Source of the DNA: Poriferisodalis sp965215815
GTDB taxonomy: Bacteria > Actinomycetota > Acidimicrobiia > Acidimicrobiales > Poriferisodalaceae
Length of the DNA stretch: 64,000 nt
Assembly (NCBI RefSeq): GCF_965215815.1
Contig: NZ_CBDCEO010000013.1
Span: 744,001 to 808,000, forward strand
Direction of reading: 5' to 3'
Shown here: piece by piece, positions 43,208-52,047 of the stretch
Numbering within the stretch: position 1 is the stretch's first letter
Layout: every line of letters begins with the position of its first letter
Notes under the pieces: generated by a model
Seen by the model: only the letters and a program-made list of their open reading frames with translations
Databases searched by the model: none
Told to the model about the DNA's origin: nothing
Made by a program: the position numbers and the translations under genes

Positions 43208-44688
43208 CGGTCGCCTCCGAGGCGACCCCAGGCGGCGGTGCCGGGCTGCAGCGAGTGCACGTCATCGGCGCGTCGGCGTTGTCGGGGCGGGTCAGCGGCC
43301 AGGATCGAGGCCAGGTCGCCGTCTGCGAAGCGGCCGAACATCGCGGCGGCGCCGAGCGCCCCGTCAAGCCGCTCGGCGCCGTGCAGTCGGGCAAGGGTGA
43401 CGGCTTGGGCCATCTTGACCTTCATGCGGGTCGTGCCCGCAGCAGCTGCTTCAACGAGCCAGGTGCGGGCGCCGTCTCCGATGGCGCCGAACTCGGCCTC
43501 GGCCGCGCTCGTCGGTTTCGGACGCCGCCCGAGCGGCCCAGCCGGGCGCGCCGGGTAGTGGGCGTCGTCGATCATCGGATGCCCAGGCGTCGAACGCTGG
43601 TGGCGGGCAACCTCGATTGGGCCTGACGGTGCGCAGTGGGTGACGACGAGGTGGTCACCGTCCACACGCACCCACACCGTCTCATCGGCCAACGTGTGCG
43701 GGACCGAGTAGGTCACGCCGCCGAAGCTGATCGTGGAGCTCCAAGAGACTTTCCGGGTCTCCCCGAGCACCGCCGTGTATGGGGCCTCGGGCAGGCGATG
43801 CAGCCGCTGCTGCTCCTCGAGGACCATCTCGACCGGTGCCCGCCGGGTCACCCGATGCTCACGGCCGTTGACCTCGGCCATCCACGCCTCGCACGCATCG
43901 ACCAGCTCGGCCCAGCTGGCGCAGTCGCCGCGCAGGTTCGCGTCGGTGGGCACCAAGTCGGCCTTGGCGACCCGCACCGTCGCCTCTGACCCGCCCTTGG
44001 ACTCGGGGTCCGCCGGCACACACGTCGCGATCGTGATCCCGTAGCGGCCGCCGATCGCGACCATCTCCGGATGCCTGACCGGCACCCCCGCGACGTGGTC
44101 GATCGTGACGGTGCGCTCGTTGTCGGTCAACCAATACGTCGGTGCACCACCCAAGGCCCTCATCGCCCGGTCGACACAGCCGATCACCGTCGCCAACCTG
44201 CGATCCCAACACGGCACCACCACCCGGAACCTCGACCACGCCAACCACGCACAAAACAGATTCGTCCTTCGGCCCGCGATGACCGCACCGGTGCCCCAGT
44301 CCCACTGCGCCCACATCCCAGGCTCGCCGATCCACGGCCGATACACCCGCCGCCGACCACGGCGATGGTTGGCCTTCACCTCCGCCACCGCCCGACGCAC
44401 CGTCCGGGCCGAACCCTCGAACCCCAACGCCTTCAGCTTGTCGTGGCAACGATCGGCGCGGATCTTGGCGTGCGACCGCTCGACCCACTCCTCGATCTTC
44501 GCCAAGAACGGATCGATGATCCGCCCCCTGCGCCGCGGCCCGTCGCCGGCCAACTCGCCGGCATCGCGCTCAGCGACATAACGGGCCACAGTGTGATGAG
44601 ACACCCCGGCCAGCTCACCGGCGCCACGCAACGACCCAGCCAGGTCGAACGCTTCCAACATGTTCATGATTTCCTCGCGAGACTTCAC
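43204..44688 (-). CDS. istA: IS21 transposase IstA
   Basis: The 494-residue protein has an N-terminal helix-turn-helix (SLRGAGELAGVSHHTVARYVAERD) and an integrase core with WAQWDWGTGAV (first Asp). The C-terminal beta-barrel region starts at VSWSSTISFGGVTYSVP. GTG 44688 was chosen for its GGAGGAG site 6 nt upstream; an open extension reaches 44748. It is intact. Confidence 0.9.
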   Translation of the reverse strand: MKSREEIMNMLEAFDLAGSLRGAGELAGVSHHTVARYVAERDAGELAGDGPRRRGRIIDPFLAKIEEWVERSHAKIRADRCHDKLKALGFEGSARTVRRAVAEVKANHRRGRRRVYRPWIGEPGMWAQWDWGTGAVIAGRRTNLFCAWLAWSRFRVVVPCWDRRLATVIGCVDRAMRALGGAPTYWLTDNERTVTIDHVAGVPVRHPEMVAIGGRYGITIATCVPADPESKGGSEATVRVAKADLVPTDANLRGDCASWAELVDACEAWMAEVNGREHRVTRRAPVEMVLEEQQRLHRLPEAPYTAVLGETRKVSWSSTISFGGVTYSVPHTLADETVWVRVDGDHLVVTHCAPSGPIEVARHQRSTPGHPMIDDAHYPARPAGPLGRRPKPTSAAEAEFGAIGDGARTWLVEAAAAGTTRMKVKMAQAVTLARLHGAERLDGALGAAAMFGRFADGDLASILAADPPRQRRRADDVHSLQPGTAAWGRLGGDR

Positions 44689-44882
44689 TCGCTCCTCCAA
44701 CTCGACGGTCACCGTTGTCGTGACCGGCCATTCGAGTAGGAGGAGCACCCCGCCGCGGTGGACCCCGACGGAAAATGGACTTCAACGCGGGCAGTCCTGT
44801 TGGCCGCCGCTGGGCAGAACCGTTGGCCCCCAGCGGGCACCTACATGGCCGCCACTGGGCAGGATCTCATGGCCGCCGACAC

Positions 44883-45612
44883 TTGGGCGACTGACCCACC
44901 CCCAATCGCCCCGACAGGCCTGTCTGGAAGCTCCAGTTACGCTGTGCACATGCCGTCAATCGGCGACCAACACCGGCCGGGCCACAACCCGGCCGTGACT
45001 GAGGCGTTCCGGCAGATCGCCGACATCTACGTCGAGACCAGCCGGGAAGCGACCGAATCCGACCCTGACCTGTGCCTCGACATCACCGAACTGCCACGCA
45101 CAACAGCTGGCCGCACATCCGACCGGAGCTAGCGGCGGCAACCTGCAGTGGACCTGAGCGAAGCCGGCAACTGACACGTACCCAAAGCGATGGCGGCCAT
45201 CCGTCCAGCGGCTATCAATCGACTCGGCGGGCACGACCCGGCGGCTCGCTTCTCGAGCATCCTCAATGTCACCGGCGGGTAGTGGAGAATACGGTCAGAC
45301 GGTTCGGGTCTGAGGAATGTCGTCTCAGTTGGCGGCGAGCGCTGCGCCCTGGACAATGATCCGCGCGACCTCTGGGGTGATCTTGCGCGCGACCCGGCGG
45401 AGCTTCTTCAGGCGCTTCTCGTCAGGCCCGCCGAGATGTTGCTCAATAGCTTGATCTACCGCCTTGGGAAGCGCAGCGACAGGGTCTGAAACTGACGGAG
45501 GTTGTTGACAGTCGGGGTTTCTCGTCAGAGGAAGTCCTGATGGACGATCGAGAGGGGATTTAGGTACGTGTTTACCCGTGACAGGTAGTCTTGACACACG
45601 AATTCTCAGCAA
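44883..45612. other. Gap with short frames and a second IS481-type end
   Basis: A 60-codon frame at 44950-45132 (AVTEAFRQIADIYVETSREATESDPDLCLDITE) is protein-like but may be a truncated end. On the minus strand, 45325-45480 encodes AVDQAIEQHLGGPDEKRLKKLRRVARKITPEVARIIV without a clear start. At 45497-45560 a segment resembles 39858-39920 (ggacgatcgaga), a likely IS end. No gene is firmly supported. Confidence 0.4.
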
Positions 45613-45894
45613 CTAGCTAGAGGCTGGTTCTAACCAGATCGGCACTAGTTGATGGTGTTCACGCCGAACACGGAACTCGACGTACCAGCCAGCATGAACT
45701 TGGTAGCGCCTTGTGATGTTTGGCTGGCCGGGAACCTGTTGGCCGGGCATCTCAGCGGTGGACTGATGTTTCACGAAGTCCATCGCTTCGAGCGCGGCAT
45801 CGTGCTCGCCCTCGTCGTAACCACTCAACATCTCAGCAAGACGTTCTATGCCGCCTTCGGGATCAACCCAGTTCCATCGGTCAGGCGATCTCAC
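45613..45894 (-). CDS. Small hypothetical protein, third gene of the TIGR04255-type module
   Basis: The 93-residue protein includes DPEGGIERLAEMLSGYDEGEH, ALEAMDFVKHQSTAEMPG and HAGWYVEFRVRREHHQLVPIWL. The last part is strand-rich and might fold like a small toxin or RelE-like protein, but no diagnostic residues are seen. GTG 45894 overlaps the stop of the second gene (GTGA), so the three genes are translated together. Family unknown. Confidence 0.5.
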   Translation of the reverse strand: MRSPDRWNWVDPEGGIERLAEMLSGYDEGEHDAALEAMDFVKHQSTAEMPGQQVPGQPNITRRYQVHAGWYVEFRVRREHHQLVPIWLEPASS

Positions 45895-46271
45895 CGTTCG
45901 CTTCGACGGCGCGACAGAGCTTCCGCGAGTTCGTCAAGTGACATTTCATTCTCGCGTTGTGAGCCTCGCTGCACCCAATCTTGGTGGTATGCCTCTTCAC
46001 GTTTGCGGGCTTCGGCAAGTGTGCTGCCCCCGAACGGCGATGCGCCGACCCGAGAGGACGGCTGTGGCACAGCAGCCGATGTGTCATTTCGTTGGCTGGG
46101 CTCTCGACGCGGTTTGGTGTCGCGTCTTGCGCTGGACGGTGAGACGTGTACGTGTGCCCGTGTCCTCAACAGTCTGATCGTCTGCCCTGATGATCGTGCG
46201 ATGCGGCCTGGGCTGCTCCTTGCTGTCACGATTCCAGGTGTCTTGATACGGAACCCGGACTGGCTACTCAT
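45891..46271 (-). CDS. Hypothetical protein, second gene of the TIGR04255-type module
   Basis: The 126-residue protein has a basic Ser/Arg-rich first half and a charged helical C-terminus (STLAEARKREEAYHQDW, NEMSLDELAEALSRRRSE). ATG 46271 overlaps the stop of the TIGR04255-like gene as ATGA; another ATG at 46286 is possible. I do not recognise the family. Gene order suggests it works with its two neighbours. Confidence 0.5.
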   Translation of the reverse strand: MSSQSGFRIKTPGIVTARSSPGRIARSSGQTIRLLRTRAHVHVSPSSARRDTKPRREPSQRNDTSAAVPQPSSRVGASPFGGSTLAEARKREEAYHQDWVQRGSQRENEMSLDELAEALSRRRSER

Positions 46272-47032
46272 CGCTCCAACCCCCATATGGCGTGGGCATG
46301 CTCAGTTGTAAGGGACACAAAACCCTTGACGATCTGTTCATGGGCTGCGTTCAGGACCGCTAGCGCACCGTCGAGACCGAGCGACGGGGCGAAGCCGCGC
46401 GAGGCGAGATGGATTGCGAGCAAGCGTTCTTCTTCGACACTGAGGGGGCCAATCTCTATGTCGAGCCATTGGCACGGTTCGGGGACGTGAAAGTGTAGGT
46501 ACGTCGCCGCTCTGTAGGGCTCCGACAGAAAGTCGTTGCTCATTTCGCCGCTCCACGGAGCAATGATCGAGGCGGTGTCTTCGGGACCCGTCCAGCCGTT
46601 TCGTGCGGTGATGTAGTTCAGGTAGAACACTTCGCAGATGTCGGGTTCCAACGCTGTCTCGGCGACGCTCTCGACGTGTCGCCATGCTTCCTTGAAGAAC
46701 TCTCGAATATTCTCGTAGCGTGGGTATTCCTCGGTGGGGTCGTCGTCGGACCAGTTGACCATGAGACGGTCCGGCTGAATTTGCACAACCCTGCTTCCGG
46801 CTGCGTTCTCCAACCACAGCCGCTCTCCGGCTGCCTTCTCATCCGCTGCTGACCCGCTTTCAGGAACCAGGTCCATTCTGGCGAGCACTCGCCGCGAGTG
46901 GCGTTCGTAATCGGGCCATGCTGCCGCGAACGCGTCTACGTGCTTCCAAGGCAGCGGTTCCACGAACTGTGCGATGAGTCCGACTTCTACAACGGGGGGG
47001 CTATCGAATGTTGGGAAGTCCGTCGCGGTCAT
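46268..47032 (-). CDS. TIGR04255-family-like protein
   Basis: The 254-residue protein starts MTATDFPTFDSPPVVEVGLI, the usual opening of TIGR04255 proteins (P.V.EV...F). It continues with WLENAAGSRVVQIQPDRLMVNWS, YPRYENIREFFKEAWRHV and VEERLLAIHLASRG-like sequence. The family is widespread, of unknown role, often in accessory regions. ATG 47032 was chosen because the upstream extension is Arg/Cys-rich and not conserved-looking. It heads a three-gene overlapping module. Confidence 0.55.
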   Translation of the reverse strand: MTATDFPTFDSPPVVEVGLIAQFVEPLPWKHVDAFAAAWPDYERHSRRVLARMDLVPESGSAADEKAAGERLWLENAAGSRVVQIQPDRLMVNWSDDDPTEEYPRYENIREFFKEAWRHVESVAETALEPDICEVFYLNYITARNGWTGPEDTASIIAPWSGEMSNDFLSEPYRAATYLHFHVPEPCQWLDIEIGPLSVEEERLLAIHLASRGFAPSLGLDGALAVLNAAHEQIVKGFVSLTTEHAHAIWGLER

Positions 47033-47574
47033 GCGACCTGCTGGTCGCAACGTGTACGGGTCAAGTCGTGCGATGCCATAGCAGTTCCTCCTTGGACCAA
47101 AAACACATGTGCGTAGTTCGCGTTGTGAGATTACGTACCACGGGCGCGCGTGCGCGTGGTGGATGGAGTACTTCGTTTCGCGCATATTGTCAAGCGGCGC
47201 GAGCAGTCAGCTGAGCGGGGTCAGTCGGTGCGGGACAGCGACCAGACTAGCGAGGCAATCCAGCCGAGCAACAGGTTGAATGCGATGACCCCCTCTCCCA
47301 CCGGACGGGTGCGACCGCGCCCCGGCCACGACACTCGGGGCGAAGTACCGCGGTACCAGGAGAATGAGTATCTCCACTTCACCCACCGAACGCGCTGTGG
47401 AGGTTGCCTGTGGCGAACGAGGATGAAGTCATCTCCGCACCCAACTGAACTGACGCAACACCTAGCCCCGCCGAGACGCGCCCCATGGCTGCGACGGAAC
47501 CTACGCTGCAGGCCACCGACCCACACAACCAACGACCACAACGAGCCAACACCCATAACGACTGGACCAACTAG
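47033..47574 (-). other. Gap with a small membrane-protein remnant
   Basis: On the minus strand about 47221-47310 encodes GEGVIAFNLLLGWIASLVWSLSRTD and a stop. This resembles the last membrane helix of small superinfection-immunity-type proteins. Its upstream part is not clear and the IS1380 copy lies just beyond. Nothing else supported. Confidence 0.35.
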
Positions 47575-49254
47575 CCCTGATTATTCACGAGTCGGGCGGA
47601 CTGGTTTGTCTGGGTCCGCGGAAAAGCCCCTCTGACCTGCGACGATACGTGTCTGCAATGAACGCATCCGCGAGTTCAGGGGGGCATCTCCGAGGTGAAA
47701 CTTAGCAGTGTGACAAACGCGCGTCTGGCAGGCGGCGGGGACCGTGTCGTGTGGGGCGCGGGGTTGTTCGCTCTGGGCGGGTTCGCGGACCGTGTCGGGC
47801 TGACCGAGGCGCTGTCGGCCGCGGTTCCCCCACGCGGCGAGCGCGCCCCGGTTCATGACCGGGGCCGGGTGCTGGTCCATGCGTTGTTGATGCTGGCCGG
47901 CGGCGGTGAGGCGTGCACCGACATCGAGCATCTGCGTGCTCAGCGGGAGCTGTTCGGCGACGTCGCGTCGGACTCGACGCTGTACCGCACCCTCACGGGC
48001 CTGGGCGCGAGCGGCGCCGCGGCGCTTTTGGGCGCGGCCGCAGCGGTGCGCGAGCCGTTGTGGGCCTCCGCCGACCGCAGCAGGCCGCTGGTGGTCGACA
48101 TCGACTCGACATTGGTGGAGGTCCACTCGGAGAACAAGGCCGGAGCTGCGCCGCATTACAAGGGCGGGTTCGGGTTCCATCCGATGATCTGCTCCACCGC
48201 GCAGGGGGAGCCGCTGTGGCTAAAGCAGCGGCCGGGCAACGCCGCCGCGAACCACATCGGCGATCATCTCGAAGTGCTCGACGCCGCGGTGGCGATGCTG
48301 CCCGCGCCTGACGCCGCAGGGCACCGCGAAGGCGACGACCCCGACCTCGTGGAGCGTCCGCTGGTGGTGCGCATCGACACCGGGGGATGCTCAGCGAAAC
48401 TCGCCGAAGGGCTGCGGGACCGCAGCATCGGCTATGCGATCTCGGCGCGGTCCGCCCCAGCCATCCAAGCCGCGATCCGCGGCGCCTTGGGCGAGCCGGG
48501 CCGCTGGCACAACGCCCCAAAGCGCCCCGATCAGCGCAAACGGCGCGGCGCTCAGGTCGCGGAGCTCACCGATCTGGCGGACCTGTCGGGCTGGCCCGAG
48601 CGCACCCGGCTCGTGGTGCGCCGCGAGCCGCTGCACCCCGGAGCGCAGCGCAGCCTGTTCCCCAGCGAGAACTTCCGCTACTGGGGGTTCTACACCGACC
48701 AGACCGGCCACCCCGCACAGCTGGACAAGCTGATGCGCTCACACGCCGACATCGAGGACGCCGTGCGCCGGCTCAAAGACAGCGGCCTTGCGCGCATGCC
48801 CTTCACCGACTGGCACGCGAACAGCACCTGGGCCGCCATGTGCATGACCGGCCTCGCGCTCGTGGGATGGTTCCAAACAGCCTGCCTCACCGGCGCGCTC
48901 GCCAAAGCGGCCCCCAAACGGCTCCGCTGGCAGCTATGGCACCTTCCCGCCCTGGTGTGCCACAGCGCACGGCGCGTCCTATTGCGGCTGCCCGAACAGC
49001 ACCCCGGCGCCCGAGCACTGCTCGCCATCGCCCACCCCCGCTGAACCCCCAGCCGACCAGTTCCGCGCCACGCCCGCCGCAGCGGGACAGCCCCGCCACG
49101 CCCGCACCCCCACCCGGTCCCGCCCGCGCACCAAAACCGAGCCCAACCGCTCCCCCCCGACGGCCCCGCCGACACCCAAACAGCCCCACACCGCCAAACA
49201 AGGCCCACAACACGCCAAAAAGACGACCAGCAGAATTCTCATGAATAATCAGGG
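47575..49254 (+). mobile_element. IS1380-family insertion sequence, copy 2
   Basis: A 1680-bp element of the same length as copy 1, in opposite orientation, with ends ccctgattattca(c/t)gag. It is flanked by CTAG at 47571-47574 and 49255-49258. Few differences from copy 1 are visible (for example near 48800 and 49150), implying recent spread. Confidence 0.85.
47695..49044 (+). CDS. IS1380-family transposase (copy 2)
   Basis: The 449-residue product has the same predicted sequence as copy 1, with the Asp motifs VVDIDSTLVEVHSENK and VVRIDTGGCSAKLAEGL. It starts at GTG 47695. Full length and intact. Confidence 0.85.
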   Translation: MKLSSVTNARLAGGGDRVVWGAGLFALGGFADRVGLTEALSAAVPPRGERAPVHDRGRVLVHALLMLAGGGEACTDIEHLRAQRELFGDVASDSTLYRTLTGLGASGAAALLGAAAAVREPLWASADRSRPLVVDIDSTLVEVHSENKAGAAPHYKGGFGFHPMICSTAQGEPLWLKQRPGNAAANHIGDHLEVLDAAVAMLPAPDAAGHREGDDPDLVERPLVVRIDTGGCSAKLAEGLRDRSIGYAISARSAPAIQAAIRGALGEPGRWHNAPKRPDQRKRRGAQVAELTDLADLSGWPERTRLVVRREPLHPGAQRSLFPSENFRYWGFYTDQTGHPAQLDKLMRSHADIEDAVRRLKDSGLARMPFTDWHANSTWAAMCMTGLALVGWFQTACLTGALAKAAPKRLRWQLWHLPALVCHSARRVLLRLPEQHPGARALLAIAHPR

Positions 49255-49433
49255 CTAGCGGGTCCCCGTCAGCGCCTATTTCCCATCGATGGTCCAAGCG
49301 CTGGCCGTGACATGGGCCCTGCCGAGGCGCGCAGCACCAAGGAGCAGCAAGCCAGCAGCGCGTGCCGACGGACCTGCGTCGCGGACGGGTGGAATTCTTC
49401 ATGTGCTCAACGGCGATTCGGTGGCCGACGCCT

Positions 49434-50219
49434 TCACGGTCGCGCGTCAGCTCCTGGGCGCGGCTTGGTGAGCGTTTGTCCTACGTACAGCATCAGCTCC
49501 GGGGGGCTGTGCTTGACCGTTTTGATGGCTCGGTCGATGTTGTTGGCGCCGATGGTCATGTCGCGGGTGTGGACCGTGTCGGTCTCGTCGGTGTTGCGGC
49601 GTGGCTGTCCTCGTGTGGTTCGTCGTAGGGCGAGCCCGGCGGGTTCTTGGCATTCGAGCAGCTGGCTCAGCAGTTGCCAGAGCGGCATGGTTTCCAGCGC
49701 GACGGCGTCCTGGGTGGCGTGCGGCCGGTACATGAGCTGGCCTCGATGGAATTGGACTCTGGCGCTGTCGCTGCCCTTGCCGTTCTGAAGCTGAGACATC
49801 AGCCTGCTCGCGCCCATGGCGACGGAGTGCTTCACGAAGTGCTCGACCGCGGGAGGGATGACACCGGTTTGTGATCGGGTGCTCCAACTCTCAGACAACC
49901 ACTGGGACAGGTCCGGCATCACGTAGATGACGTCGGGGTGATTGAGATCACGGAAGCCGGCGTCATGCGCAGCGGCAGTGCCTAGGTCGATCCTGATGTA
50001 GGAGTCGATGGATCCGGTCTCGCGCCATTGGGATCCGGCGGAGGCGACCCGCTCGGGCGTGGTGGGCTTGATGATGAACCACTTGTCGAGCGTCCCGGGC
50101 CAGCGGGTCACGCTCTGGGCGTCTTCGTGCGAGCAGATCCACGTCGTGGGACCGAGCGCTGCGAACAGCGCCTGGACTGTCCACGTTTCGACGAGCCTTC
50201 GAGAGACGATGCGGGCCAC
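49434..50219 (-). CDS. Hypothetical protein of 261 residues
   Basis: The protein contains TWTVQALFAALGPTTWICSHEDAQS, LDKWFIIKPTTPERVASAG, DLNHPDVIYVMPDLSQWL and MSQLQNGKGSDSARVQFHRGQLMYRP. Composition is that of a soluble globular protein. GTG 50219 has GAGGA 9 nt upstream; the frame is open farther to 50417, but that part is Arg/Cys-rich. No family recognised. It is divergent from the recombinase-like gene. Confidence 0.5.
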   Translation of the reverse strand: MARIVSRRLVETWTVQALFAALGPTTWICSHEDAQSVTRWPGTLDKWFIIKPTTPERVASAGSQWRETGSIDSYIRIDLGTAAAHDAGFRDLNHPDVIYVMPDLSQWLSESWSTRSQTGVIPPAVEHFVKHSVAMGASRLMSQLQNGKGSDSARVQFHRGQLMYRPHATQDAVALETMPLWQLLSQLLECQEPAGLALRRTTRGQPRRNTDETDTVHTRDMTIGANNIDRAIKTVKHSPPELMLYVGQTLTKPRPGADARP

Positions 50220-50676
50220 GGGTCTGATTCCTCGGCTCGCATCGTCGCGCGGATCAGAGGCGCAGCTCGGCCAATCGCCTTCCGAGAACTCGGCGAGTCG
50301 ACACTGCGGTTGCGTCTCACGGCGACGTGTTCGGTGCGCTCGCGGTACCGCAAGCTTCTCTGCCCTGTGCGGCCGGCAGCCTCGTTCTCCGATCCGAAGT
50401 GCGCGCGCGACCTGCACATGAGTTTATTTTTCTGAAACATCCGCTTAGCCGCATAGGGACTGGGAAATCGGGTTCGCACCTTGCAATCGCGTCGTTCCAT
50501 GTCGTGGCACGTGACTACGGCTCATAGGTAGCAGCCGCAGTGCCGGTCGCCATTTCGGCAAGCGACACCGCGGCTGCTGAACCCGTGCAAATGAGAACTT
50601 ACCGACCCGTCGTCGATGCGGTCCCGCAGACCGCCAGGTGCCATGACGAGGCCGCGCGCGGCCCTGAGGTCCTGCT
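50220..50676. other. Divergent intergenic region
   Basis: An AT-rich patch at 50418-50440 (agtttatttttctgaaacat) could hold promoters for either flank. No gene, tRNA or clear repeat is seen. GAGG lies 8 nt before the GTG at 50677. Confidence 0.4.
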
Positions 50677-52047
50677 GTGACGGGCAACGCAGCCGACCGA
50701 GGCCAAGGGGCCGCGGACCGGACGGACAGGGCTGCTGTGTCGGCCGAGGCGGTCCGCAACCGCCCGGGTGCCACTGGGAGCATCCGTGGCTCGATCCCAC
50801 TGATTCTCGCCAGGCTGCGCGAGATCGAGGGGCTTAGTCCCGCGACGAAGAGCAATCTGCTGTGGCTCGCGAAGAGCCTGCTGGAGTACTTGGTTCGCGT
50901 TGCCGGGGACCGCTGGGTCAACGTGACCCAGCAGATGACCGATGCCTGGTGCGACGGGAACTGGGCAGACCCCGAGACTGGTCGGAGGCCGGGCCGGTCT
51001 CTGCTGTTGAAGAAGCAGCGCCGCTGGGCTGCACGTCGTGTCGTGCGGGCCGCAATCGCCGCGGGGCAGTTGCCGTCCGACAATGCGATGGCGGGACTCG
51101 CGGACACGTCGCGTAAGCGCAGGCGCCCTGCGGGTGTCGGAGACGACGACCCGGGGCACATCGAGCTCACCATCGAGCTTTGGTGCCCCAGAGACGAGCA
51201 GTCGCGGGCTGCGGCTCCCTTGTTGGGGATTGCGCGCGACTGGGTGACCCACACCGGTCCGCCGTCGGGATCCGCGGCGACCGCGTGGCTGCGGATCGTG
51301 ACCGATGCGCTGCTGTGGTCCGACGGCGAGCTCGGTACCACCGACCCCGACTTTGTGCTGCACCCCCGCAACGTCGAAGAGTTCACCATGGACCCTGCGC
51401 GCGGATGGTCCGACGGGCGACGTGCCCAGGCGCGAACCGTGCTGCGTCGTGTTGGCCGGGCGGTCTGCCCCCAGCTGTGGCCCGAGGGGCCCCGACCGAT
51501 CGGGGCCATCGACGCTGTGGTGCCGTACTCGCCGGTCGACGACTTCCTGTTCCGCGAAGCAGCCTTGATGGCGGGCCGCAAGCTCCGATGCGAACGTCTG
51601 TGGCTGACCTCAGCGACCCTGGGGGCGGGCCTTCGCGGCATCGAGGCATTCCGGCTCGGCCCCCGCGACGTGGTGGAACTCGACGCAGGTCGACTGGGCA
51701 TAAAGGTGCAGCGCGACCGGCAGCGGATCGTCCCGATCCGCGAGAGATACACCGCTCTCGTCGTCGAGGCCCGCGACCTGTGCGGCTCAGATCGGTTTTT
51801 TGAGGGCGACAATCCCGCCGCGCCGTCAAGCCTGGCAACGCGGCTCACCGTCCAGGGTCTCGGACGGCTGCAGATCCAACGCGCCCGGGCCACGTTCGTA
51901 TGCGCTCACATCAACGCAGGCACACCACTCGACGTCCTGCACGAGATCGCCGGCCCGATCACCGGTGCGTACCTCCATCAGATGCTCGCACGTTGCACCG
52001 GTCCGGTCGACCCCGTCCAGGCTGCCAACAGGGGACTCGGGCCGTGA
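50677..52047 (+). CDS. Divergent tyrosine-recombinase-like protein
   Basis: The 456-residue protein has an N-terminal helical part resembling a core-binding domain (LREIEGLSPATKSNLLWLAKSL). Its C-terminal catalytic domain keeps Arg320 (LGAGLRGIEAF), Lys343 (GIKVQRDRQRIVPI), Arg404 (QRARATFVCAHINAGTPLDV) and Tyr432 (TGAYLHQML). The usual His before the second Arg is Gln401, and the later His/Trp is replaced by Pro427. It may be a specialised or weakened recombinase. Its stop overlaps the GTG start of the DDE-like gene (GTGA), so the two form a pair. Confidence 0.55.
   Translation: MTGNAADRGQGAADRTDRAAVSAEAVRNRPGATGSIRGSIPLILARLREIEGLSPATKSNLLWLAKSLLEYLVRVAGDRWVNVTQQMTDAWCDGNWADPETGRRPGRSLLLKKQRRWAARRVVRAAIAAGQLPSDNAMAGLADTSRKRRRPAGVGDDDPGHIELTIELWCPRDEQSRAAAPLLGIARDWVTHTGPPSGSAATAWLRIVTDALLWSDGELGTTDPDFVLHPRNVEEFTMDPARGWSDGRRAQARTVLRRVGRAVCPQLWPEGPRPIGAIDAVVPYSPVDDFLFREAALMAGRKLRCERLWLTSATLGAGLRGIEAFRLGPRDVVELDAGRLGIKVQRDRQRIVPIRERYTALVVEARDLCGSDRFFEGDNPAAPSSLATRLTVQGLGRLQIQRARATFVCAHINAGTPLDVLHEIAGPITGAYLHQMLARCTGPVDPVQAANRGLGP

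Larger units (their letters stand above)
42344..44882 (-). mobile_element. IS21-family insertion sequence
   Basis: The 2539-bp element encodes IstA and IstB and has multiple end repeats. At the left, gatctgcccagtggcgg is followed by two more copies of gaactgcccg-type repeats (42359-42425). At the right the inverted equivalents lie at 44785-44882. Outer ends pair as tgtc...ggcca on both sides. I see no target duplication (left flank gaggctaa, right flank cttgggcg), so flanking DNA has probably been rearranged. Confidence 0.75.

Noticed and set aside
48387..49244. 285-codon frame inside IS1380 copy 2 (and its twin at 29994-30851)
   Set aside because: It is a shadow of the transposase in another frame, low complexity (Pro/Arg/Ala), and no domain.
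29984..49254. A proven composite transposon formed by the two IS1380 copies
   Set aside because: Each copy has its own CTAG pair, which is better explained by separate insertions; kept only as a possibility.
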